A stretch of 64,000 bases of DNA, taken from positions 434,001 to 498,000 of the forward strand of contig NZ_JAHVJQ010000001.1 in the NCBI RefSeq assembly GCF_019801145.1, given 5' to 3'. Below the pieces are notes generated by a model, which was not told the origin of the DNA, did no database searches, and was given only the letters and a program-made list of their open reading frames with translations. The position numbers and the translations under genes were made by a program. Source of the stretch: Leisingera aquaemixtae (GTDB taxonomy: Bacteria > Pseudomonadota > Alphaproteobacteria > Rhodobacterales > Rhodobacteraceae). Each line of letters starts with the position of its first letter. Position 1 is the first letter of the stretch. Shown here piece after piece: positions 57,252 to 64,000 of this stretch.

Positions 57252-59567
57252 ATGTCCGGTCGCCAAGACACTTCCGTCCCGGAACTGCGCGTTTATGCAC
57301 CCGAACACACCAAGCTTGCGGCAACCCTGCTGCTGTCGTTGGCGCTGATGTCCGGCCCGTGGCTGCTGCCGCTGCCGGACTGGATGGGCCGCGGCTTCAT
57401 ACTGGTCGGGCTGACGCTGACCGCGGTTGCGGTGCTGATGGTGGTGCAGGCCCGGATGCGTCTGAATGCGCGCGCGATGGCCGCCGATCTGCTGACTGGT
57501 TTTATCGAAAAAGACGCGACGCCGAGCTTTGTCACCGATGATGACGGCATGATCCACGCCTGCAACGGCGCCGCTGTGAAGCGTTTCCAGGATGCCAGCC
57601 GCGACACCCTGGCAAGCACGCTGCGGTCCATTCTGGCCAATCCGTCGGCGGTGCTCTTCCGGCTGCAAAGCCGTGCCCGGGTGGACGGAGCAGCGCGTGA
57701 GGACATCGTAACCCGCCGCGGCCATGTGCGGCTGGCGGTGCATCAGATGAGCGGCGGCAGCTTCCTGTGGCGGGTGGAGGACATTCTGGACCGGGGCGGC
57801 AATGGCCGGGGCGCGGATGCGCTGCCGGTTCCGATGATCACCGTGGGCCGCACCGGTGCCGTCCTGTTCATGAACGAGGCCGCCCGCAGCCTGATCGGCG
57901 AGCGGGTAAAGTCCACCGACAGGCTGTTCCCGGCGCTGCCGGTGGTGCCCGGGCAGATCAACACGCTCAGCACCAAGAAGGGGCCGGTGCAGGTCCTGGT
58001 CAGCGAGAAGAACCGCACCCAGGGCCGCAGCGAGCTTTTCCTGATGGAGGTGGATGAGGCAGGCTTTGCGTCATCCCAGGCCGGGTTCGAAGCGCTGCCT
58101 GTGCCGTTCCTCAAGGTCGCCCCGACCGGGGAGATCCTGAGCAGCAACCGCATGGCCCTGCGTCTGCTCGGGGTCAAAAGCTGCGCCAGCCTGAAGCTCG
58201 GCCAGCTGATGGAGGGCCTTGGCCGCCCGATGTCGGACTGGTTGCGCGACACCGCGGACGGGCTGGCACCCAACAAATCCGAATTCCTGCGGCTGTCGAG
58301 GGCCGACAAGGAGGTCTTTGTCCAGGTTACCCTGACGCGCGTTGTCGAAGAAGGCACGCCGGTGCTGATCGCGGTGCTGAACGACGCGACAGAGCTGAAG
58401 ACATTGGAAGCGCAGTTCGTGCAAAGCCAGAAGATGCAGGCAATCGGTCAGCTGGCAGGCGGCGTCGCGCATGACTTCAACAACCTGCTGACAGCGATTT
58501 CGGGCCATTGCGACCTGCTGCTCCTGCGCCATGACCAGGGCGATCAGGATTATGGCGATCTGATCCAGATCCATGAAAACGCCAACCGGGCGGCGTCCCT
58601 CGTGAGCCAGCTGCTGGCGTTTTCCCGCAAGCAGACACTGCAGCCGGAAACCCTGGATGTGCGGGACACGCTGTCGGACCTGACCCATCTGCTGAACCGC
58701 CTGGTTGGCGAAAAGGTCACCCTGACCCTCAGCCACGATCCGGTGATGAAGTCGATCCGCGCCGACAAGCGGCAGCTGGAGCAGGTGCTGATGAACCTGG
58801 TGGTGAACGCGCGCGATGCGATGCCGCAGGGCGGTGAGATCCGGGTCGAGACCGAGGTTATCTCGCTCGACAAGCCGTTGGAGCGGAACCGCGCGACGGT
58901 GCCTGCAGGCGACTGGGTGACCGTGAAGGTTTCGGATGAGGGTGTCGGCATTGCGCCGGACAAGCTGCAGAAGGTGTTCGAACCCTTTTACACCACCAAG
59001 CGCACAGGCGAGGGGACCGGCCTGGGCCTGTCCACCGCCTATGGCATCATCAAGCAGACCGGCGGCTATATCTTTGTTGATTCCGTGCAGGGGCATGGCA
59101 CCCAGTTCACCCTGTTTTTCCCGGTTCACAAGCAGCAGGCGGATCAGCTTGCCGCTGAAAAGCCGGCAGAGGCCGTGGAAAAGGCGGTCGCCGCGCAGCA
59201 TGGCGAAGGCGTCGTGCTGCTGGTTGAGGACGAGGCGCCGGTGCGCGCCTTTGCCTCCCGCGCGCTCAGGATGCGCGGCTATACCGTGCTGGAGGCCGAA
59301 TCCGCCGAAGATGCGCTGCGCACGCTGGAGGATCCGGGGCTGACGGTGGACGTCTTCGTGACCGACGTGGTGATGCCGGGCATGGACGGGCCCAGCTGGG
59401 TGCGTGAAGCGCTGAAGGAGCGCCCGGACACCCGCGTGGTCTTTGTCTCCGGATATGCCGAAGGCGCCTTTGGAGAGGCTGACCCGGATGTGCCGAACTC
59501 GGTGTTCCTGCCGAAACCGTTCTCGCTCAACCAGTTGACCGAGACGGTGCATGCGCAGTTGCACTAG
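57252..59567 (+). CDS. cckA: cell-cycle hybrid sensor histidine kinase CckA
   Basis: 771 aa from the ATG at 57252 (GGAG six bases upstream); an ATG at 57219 lacks a ribosome site. Two N-terminal transmembrane helices (about residues 20-38 and 42-62) are followed by two PAS-like regions, the HisKA domain with phosphoacceptor His407 (GGVAHDFNNLL), HATPase motifs (NLVVNARDAMP, DEGVGIA, GTGLGLSTAYGI) and a receiver with Asp705 (VFVTDVVMPGMDGP). This domain order and the HDFNNLL box are those of CckA, which relays phosphate through ChpT to CtrA. It lies between the RsmB-like gene and a convergent sulfotransferase. Confidence 0.9.
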   Translation: MSGRQDTSVPELRVYAPEHTKLAATLLLSLALMSGPWLLPLPDWMGRGFILVGLTLTAVAVLMVVQARMRLNARAMAADLLTGFIEKDATPSFVTDDDGMIHACNGAAVKRFQDASRDTLASTLRSILANPSAVLFRLQSRARVDGAAREDIVTRRGHVRLAVHQMSGGSFLWRVEDILDRGGNGRGADALPVPMITVGRTGAVLFMNEAARSLIGERVKSTDRLFPALPVVPGQINTLSTKKGPVQVLVSEKNRTQGRSELFLMEVDEAGFASSQAGFEALPVPFLKVAPTGEILSSNRMALRLLGVKSCASLKLGQLMEGLGRPMSDWLRDTADGLAPNKSEFLRLSRADKEVFVQVTLTRVVEEGTPVLIAVLNDATELKTLEAQFVQSQKMQAIGQLAGGVAHDFNNLLTAISGHCDLLLLRHDQGDQDYGDLIQIHENANRAASLVSQLLAFSRKQTLQPETLDVRDTLSDLTHLLNRLVGEKVTLTLSHDPVMKSIRADKRQLEQVLMNLVVNARDAMPQGGEIRVETEVISLDKPLERNRATVPAGDWVTVKVSDEGVGIAPDKLQKVFEPFYTTKRTGEGTGLGLSTAYGIIKQTGGYIFVDSVQGHGTQFTLFFPVHKQQADQLAAEKPAEAVEKAVAAQHGEGVVLLVEDEAPVRAFASRALRMRGYTVLEAESAEDALRTLEDPGLTVDVFVTDVVMPGMDGPSWVREALKERPDTRVVFVSGYAEGAFGEADPDVPNSVFLPKPFSLNQLTETVHAQLH

Positions 59568-59591
59568 CGCCTGCTGAGGACGTTGAAAAAG

Positions 59592-59616
59592 AAAGCCGCC
59601 GGGCCCGGCGGCTTTT
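59592..59616. terminator. bidirectional terminator between cckA and sulfotransferase
   Basis: A perfect palindromic stem AAAGCCGCCGGG / CCCGGCGGCTTT, preceded by AAAAAGA and followed by TTTTG, so it has a U-tract in both directions and suits the convergent pair. Confidence 0.85.
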
Positions 59617-59621
59617 GTGGT

Positions 59622-60221
59622 TCAGCGGATAGGGATCGAGTTGTAGAGCTCGAATTCTGCCGCGCGCTTGCGCCGGACATGGGCCTCCGCCCCGGGGCTC
59701 AGCGACAGATCCGCCTGGGGGCTGACGTTCTTGAGTTCCAGGCGGATCTCTGTCTCGAGGCGCCGTTCCAGGAATTGCTTCAGCGCCTGCTGATCCTCAT
59801 AGCGGAACAGATGGCTCACCTTGCAGCCATTGGGCTGCGCTTCCAGGAATTTTGCCTGGCTGCCGACATTGGCGAAGGCGGGCGGTTTGCCCTTGCAATA
59901 GGCGTGCAGGAAATCGTCGAAGCTGACGTCCTTGGTGGAGTTGGGCTTGCCGTCCAGTGCGGGACGCTGACGGTACCGGTACCAGCTGCCCAGCCAGCTG
60001 ATGGGTTCGCGCATCACGGCTGCGACCTCCAATTCCGCGCCGCAAACCTTTTCAAACATCGGCCGGATCCAGCGGTTGTAGCGGTAGAGCGGCGCGTGCT
60101 TCAGTTCCGGCGGGTCGGAAATCACCAGATCGGCGTGGTTGCGCAAGGCTGCCTGAAACGCGGTGGTGCCGGTTTTGGGAACGGAGAGAAGCGCCAGCCG
60201 TTCCTTGAAAAATATCATCAT
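59622..60221 (-). CDS. sulfotransferase family protein
   Basis: 199 aa, short for the family but with both PAPS-binding motifs: the 5'-phosphosulfate loop LSVPKTGTTAFQ near residue 12 and the 3'-phosphate strand VAAVMREPISWLGSWYRYR near 67. It starts MMIFFKERLALL (ATG at 60221, or the next ATG). There is no signal peptide. The acceptor is unknown; roseobacter surface polysaccharide or lipid modification is one guess. It stands alone between convergent cckA and divergent recA. Confidence 0.85.
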   Translation of the reverse strand: MMIFFKERLALLSVPKTGTTAFQAALRNHADLVISDPPELKHAPLYRYNRWIRPMFEKVCGAELEVAAVMREPISWLGSWYRYRQRPALDGKPNSTKDVSFDDFLHAYCKGKPPAFANVGSQAKFLEAQPNGCKVSHLFRYEDQQALKQFLERRLETEIRLELKNVSPQADLSLSPGAEAHVRRKRAAEFELYNSIPIR

Positions 60222-60320
60222 TCCGTTAACTGCCCGGTAAAAAATCTTGCTGCCGATTTACCATAAACCAATCTTTAACACCCAGGTCCCGAAGTGGGTA
60301 CACCAGAATTTTGTTGCAAT

Positions 60321-60357
60321 GTTCTCTTTTTGATCTCATAAGGAACAAGAGGTGAAC
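60321..60357 (+). promoter_or_regulatory. SOS (LexA) boxes upstream of recA
   Basis: GAAC-AAGAGGT-GAAC (60343-60357) is the exact complement of the alphaproteobacterial LexA box GTTC-N7-GTTC. A second near match, GTTC-TCTTTTT-GATC (60321-60335), with one mismatch, lies 22 bp upstream. Both precede the recA start by 57-93 bp, in promoter position. Confidence 0.75.
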
Positions 60358-60413
60358 AAAGCAGTGATTGCCGCGCGCCCCGGTGTGTGACACATAGAAA
60401 AGGACAAGGGACT

Positions 60414-61481
60414 ATGGCGGATCTTTTGACCATGAAAAATAAAGTAAGCGGTGACAAGCAAAAGGCGCTGGACAGCGCGCTTGCCCAGATTGAGCGGCAG
60501 TTCGGCAAGGGCTCGATCATGAAGCTCGGCGATGGCAATGCCATGCAGGAGATCGAGGCGAGCTCGACCGGCTCTCTTGGCCTGGACATCGCGCTGGGGA
60601 TCGGCGGCCTGCCGATGGGCCGGATCATCGAAATCTACGGCCCGGAAAGCTCGGGCAAGACCACGCTGACCCTGCACTGCATTGCAGAACAGCAGAAAAA
60701 GGGCGGCGTCTGCGCCTTTGTCGACGCGGAACATGCGCTGGACCCGCAGTATGCGGCCAAGCTGGGCGTCGACCTGGATGAGCTGCTGATCTCGCAGCCC
60801 GACACCGGCGAACAGGCGCTGGAAATCACCGACACGCTGGTGCGCTCCGGCGCGGTCAACATGGTGATCGTCGACTCGGTGGCGGCACTGACCCCGAAGT
60901 CGGAGCTTGAGGGCGACATGGGCGACAGCAACGTCGGCGTGCAGGCCCGCCTGATGAGCCAGGCAATGCGCAAGCTGACCGGCTCGATCAGCCGCTCCAA
61001 ATGCATGGTGATCTTCATCAACCAGATCCGCATGAAGATCGGCGTGATGTTCGGCTCCCCCGAAACCACCACCGGCGGCAACGCGCTGAAATTCTACTCC
61101 TCTGTCCGGCTGGACATCCGCCGCATCGGCTCGATCAAGGACCGGGACGAGGTGGTCGGCAACGCAACCCGCGTCAAGGTGGTGAAGAACAAGGTGGCGC
61201 CGCCGTTCAAGCAGGTGGAATTCGACATCATGTACGGCGAAGGCATCTCCAAGATGGGCGAACTGCTGGACCTGGGCGTGGCGGCCGGTGTCGTCAACAA
61301 GTCCGGCGCCTGGTTCTCCTACGGGGATGAGCGGATCGGGCAGGGGCGGGAGAACGCCAAGACCTTCCTGAAGGAAAACCCGGCCATCGCCTTTGACATC
61401 GAGGACAAGATCCGCGCGTCGCACGGGCTCGAGTTCGAGCGCCCGGATCTGGACGATGCGGATGACATCCTTGAGGCGTAA
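60414..61481 (+). CDS. recA: recombinase RecA
   Basis: 355 aa. ATG at 60414 after GGACAAGGG; a longer in-frame start 27 bp upstream is not supported. Walker [10 protein letters not shown] begins at residue 76, Walker B region VIVDSVAAL follows near 160, and the L1/L2 loops ([28 protein letters not shown]) are intact. It forms the DNA-strand-exchange filament and stimulates LexA cleavage. Acidic C-terminal tail. Controlled by the SOS boxes upstream. Confidence 0.98.
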   Translation: MADLLTMKNKVSGDKQKALDSALAQIERQFGKGSIMKLGDGNAMQEIEASSTGSLGLDIALGIGGLPMGRIIEIYGPESSGKTTLTLHCIAEQQKKGGVCAFVDAEHALDPQYAAKLGVDLDELLISQPDTGEQALEITDTLVRSGAVNMVIVDSVAALTPKSELEGDMGDSNVGVQARLMSQAMRKLTGSISRSKCMVIFINQIRMKIGVMFGSPETTTGGNALKFYSSVRLDIRRIGSIKDRDEVVGNATRVKVVKNKVAPPFKQVEFDIMYGEGISKMGELLDLGVAAGVVNKSGAWFSYGDERIGQGRENAKTFLKENPAIAFDIEDKIRASHGLEFERPDLDDADDILEA

Positions 61482-61516
61482 GCGCTGGAAAATCTGATCA
61501 AAACCTGATTATGCGG

Positions 61517-61543
61517 GGGCGCAGCGCTGGCTGCGCCCTTTTT
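61517..61543 (+). terminator. terminator after recA
   Basis: Nine-bp stem GGGCGCAGC / GCTGCGCCC with GCTG loop followed by TTTTT. The rest of the 61482-61638 gap holds the presumed alaS promoter but nothing clearly readable. Confidence 0.9.
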
Positions 61544-61638
61544 CGTGGGGCCGCGCCGCTTCCCGCTGTGGACAGCGCGCAGGCAGGGGGGTAAACCTGC
61601 CCGGAACGCTTGTTTTAAGCCCGCAAGAGATCCCGCAC

Positions 61639-64000
61639 ATGCCGACGCTCAACGATATCCGCTCAACCTTTCTGAACTACTTTGCCAAACAGGGGCATGA
61701 AGTCGTCGATTCCAGCCCGCTGGTGCCGCGCAACGACCCGACCCTGATGTTCACCAACTCCGGGATGGTTCAGTTCAAGAACTGCTTCACCGGGGTGGAA
61801 ACCCGCGACTACAAGCGCGCGACCACCTCGCAGAAATGCGTCCGCGCCGGCGGCAAGCACAACGACCTCGACAACGTCGGTTACACCGCGCGCCACCACA
61901 CTTTCTTCGAGATGCTCGGCAACTTCTCCTTTGGCGACTACTTCAAGGAAGAGGCGATCCCCTTTGCCTGGGAGCTGATCACCAAGGAATTCGACATTCC
62001 GAAGGACCGGCTGTACACCACGGTCTATCACACCGATGACGAAGCCTTTGACATCTGGAAGAAGATGGGCGTGCCGGAGGAGCGGATCATCCGTATCGCG
62101 ACCTCCGACAACTTCTGGCAGATGGGCGACACCGGCCCCTGCGGCCCCTGCACCGAGATCTTCTATGACCACGGCGACCACATCTGGGGCGGCCCTCCGG
62201 GCTCGCCGGAAGAAGACGGTGACCGGTTCATCGAAATCTGGAACCTCGTTTTCATGCAGAACGAGAAGTTCGCGGACGGCACCATGGTTGACTTGGACAT
62301 GCAGTCCATCGACACCGGCATGGGGCTGGAGCGGATTGCGGCGCTGCTGCAGGGCACCCACGACAACTATGAAACCGACCTATTCAAGTCGCTGATCGAA
62401 GCCTCGGCGAATGCCACGAACACCGATCCGTTCGGCGACCAGAACGTGCATCACCGGGTGATCGCCGATCACCTGCGCTCCTGCTCCTTCCTGATCGCAG
62501 AAGGCGTTCTGCCTTCGAACGAAGGCCGCGGCTACGTGCTGCGCCGGATCATGCGCCGCGCGATGCGCCACGCCTCCCTGCTGGGTGCCACCGATCCGGT
62601 GATGCACAAGCTGGTGCCGTCGCTGGTCCAGAAAATGGGCGCGGCTTATCCGGAGCTCGGCCAGGGCCAGGCATTGATCGAAGAAACCTTTGAACAGGAA
62701 GAAACCCGCTTCCTCAAGACCCTGGACCGCGGCCTGAAGCTGCTGGACGAAGCCTCTTCCGATTTGGGCAAGGGCGACGTGCTGCCGGGTGAAACCGCGT
62801 TCAAGCTGTATGACACCTACGGCTTCCCGCTCGACCTGACCCAGGACGCCCTGCGCGCCAAGGAGATCGAGGTCGACACCGACGGTTTCGACGCTGCGAT
62901 GAAGGAGCAGAAAGAGAAATCCCGCGCGGGCGGTATTGGCCTGGGCGAAGCGGCGGATGTGAAAGTCTACTTCGACATCGTGGACGCTGCCGGCACCACT
63001 GATTTCCTGGGCTATGAGACCGAAAAGGCCGAGGGGCAGATCGTGGCCATCGTCAAGGACGGTGCACAGCTGCAGTCCGCGGCCAAGGGCGACACGGTGC
63101 AGGTCATCCTGAACCAGACGCCGTTCTACGGCGAAAGCGGCGGCCAGGTTGGCGACACCGGTGTGCTGACTGTTGAGGGCGGCGCGGCCCGCATCACCGA
63201 TACCAAGAAGGTGGAGGGCCTGTTCCTGCACATCGCCGAAGTGACCGAGGGCGAGATTGCCGTTGGCAAGGGCGCTGCGATGGAAGTGGATCACGCACGC
63301 CGCAGCAAGATCCGCGCCAACCACTCGGCCACCCACCTGCTGCACGAGGCGCTGCGCAACGCGCTGGGGGAACATGTGGCGCAGAAGGGCTCGCTCAATG
63401 CTGCGGACCGCCTGCGTTTCGACTTCAGCCACAACAAGGCGATGAGTGCGGATGAACTGGCCAGCGTCGGCGCCGAAGTGAATGATTTCATCCGCCAGAA
63501 CACGCCGGTCTCCACCCGGATCATGACCCCCGATGACGCGCGCGAACTGGGTGCCCAGGCGCTGTTCGGCGAGAAATACGGCGAAGAGGTTCGGGTTGTC
63601 TCCATGGGCCGTGCGCCGACCGGCAAGGGCCACGATGGTGACACCTACTCGATCGAGCTGTGCGGCGGCACCCATGTGAAGCAGACCGGCGACATCGGCA
63701 CCTTCGTCATCCTGGGCGACAGCGCGTCCTCTGCCGGCGTGCGCCGGATCGAGGCGCTGACCGGTGCGGCGGCGGTTGAGCATCTGGAGCGTGAAGCAGG
63801 CCGCATGGCTGAGGTCGCAGCGGCTTTGAAAGCGAAGCCTGCGGATGTCCTGGAGCGTCTCAAGGCGATGATGGACGAGCGCAAGGCGCTGCAGAACGAG
63901 ATTTCCAACCTCAAGCAGCAGGTCGCCATGGGCGGCGGTTCCGGCGGCGGAGCCGAGGCTAAGGACGTCAATGGCAAGAAGTTCCTAGCCCAGGCGCTGC
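61639..64000 (+). CDS. alaS: alanyl-tRNA synthetase, 3'-truncated by window edge
   Basis: 787 codons are visible of a protein that is normally about 880 aa. ATG at 61639 gives [21 protein letters not shown], the class II entry. The [18 protein letters not shown] motif 1 and [10 protein letters not shown] motif 3 areas are present, the editing domain Zn site begins [13 protein letters not shown] (around residue 560) and continues [15 protein letters not shown] (around 673). The window ends at the start of the C-Ala linker ([25 protein letters not shown]). It charges tRNA-Ala. It is the last gene of the window and continues beyond it. Confidence 0.98.
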   Translation, partial: MPTLNDIRSTFLNYFAKQGHEVVDSSPLVPRNDPTLMFTNSGMVQFKNCFTGVETRDYKRATTSQKCVRAGGKHNDLDNVGYTARHHTFFEMLGNFSFGDYFKEEAIPFAWELITKEFDIPKDRLYTTVYHTDDEAFDIWKKMGVPEERIIRIATSDNFWQMGDTGPCGPCTEIFYDHGDHIWGGPPGSPEEDGDRFIEIWNLVFMQNEKFADGTMVDLDMQSIDTGMGLERIAALLQGTHDNYETDLFKSLIEASANATNTDPFGDQNVHHRVIADHLRSCSFLIAEGVLPSNEGRGYVLRRIMRRAMRHASLLGATDPVMHKLVPSLVQKMGAAYPELGQGQALIEETFEQEETRFLKTLDRGLKLLDEASSDLGKGDVLPGETAFKLYDTYGFPLDLTQDALRAKEIEVDTDGFDAAMKEQKEKSRAGGIGLGEAADVKVYFDIVDAAGTTDFLGYETEKAEGQIVAIVKDGAQLQSAAKGDTVQVILNQTPFYGESGGQVGDTGVLTVEGGAARITDTKKVEGLFLHIAEVTEGEIAVGKGAAMEVDHARRSKIRANHSATHLLHEALRNALGEHVAQKGSLNAADRLRFDFSHNKAMSADELASVGAEVNDFIRQNTPVSTRIMTPDDARELGAQALFGEKYGEEVRVVSMGRAPTGKGHDGDTYSIELCGGTHVKQTGDIGTFVILGDSASSAGVRRIEALTGAAAVEHLEREAGRMAEVAAALKAKPADVLERLKAMMDERKALQNEISNLKQQVAMGGGSGGGAEAKDVNGKKFLAQAL

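Overview
This 64 kb window is chromosomal DNA of a GC-rich alphaproteobacterium, almost certainly a marine roseobacter-type member of the Rhodobacterales (Leisingera/Phaeobacter-like). The basis is gene content and order: ntrX-trkA-trkH-hfq-hflX, a Mg-type HemB, a CckA histidine kinase with a consensus CtrA site, alphaproteobacterial GTTC-N7-GTTC SOS boxes at recA, Usg, and an ASKHA/2Fe-2S activator protein. I see no insertion sequence, integrase, prophage or CRISPR array; this is ordinary core chromosome with small accessory inserts.

Layout. 1-8.9 kb: the 3' part of ntrX, then (minus strand) a secreted caspase/Sel1 protein with a Gly-rich lipoprotein and a second lipoprotein, then trkA-trkH (K+ uptake), hfq and hflX. 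8.9-18.4 kb: a penicillin-acylase-family hydrolase, a beta-hydroxyacid dehydrogenase, a SYLF lipoprotein, hemB, a small membrane protein and mfd. 18.4-24.7 kb: a TPR protein, a Bcr/CflA-type efflux pump, a FrnE-like DsbA, an acyl-CoA synthetase and a divergent XRE-cupin regulator. 24.8-26.8 kb: a compact arsenic operon (ArsR-ArsC fusion, second ArsC, aquaglyceroporin) without an efflux pump. 26.8-36.1 kb: an orphan YejA-like binding protein, a candidate small RNA, bdhA, a patatin, a DUF502 protein, psuK-psuG, a DUF4198/HupE-UreJ divergent pair and a ThiE-like protein. 36.3-43.6 kb: a TrmJ-type methyltransferase, ctaA, an M32 carboxypeptidase, an uncharacterised 116-aa protein, gyrA and usg. 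43.6-50.7 kb: a second secreted caspase, a radical SAM protein, and zwf-pgl-pgi feeding the Entner-Doudoroff route. 50.8-64 kb: tRNA-Gly(CCC), the ASKHA protein, a CoA-transferase, guaB, an RsmB-like methyltransferase, cckA, a sulfotransferase, recA and the 5' 89% or so of alaS.

The signals most worth a second look are non-coding or architectural: a free-standing small RNA unit (promoter, two stem-loops, terminator) at about 28.74-28.85 kb; an exact CtrA box in front of cckA; SOS boxes in front of recA; an apparently leaderless arsR-arsC fusion whose arsenite-type Cys cluster sits at the domain junction; an NtrX without the sigma-54 contact loop; and two exported caspase-fold proteins with peptidoglycan-binding-like segments. 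All coordinates, motifs and residue numbers were read by eye. Family assignments rest on recognised motifs and lengths, not on database searches.
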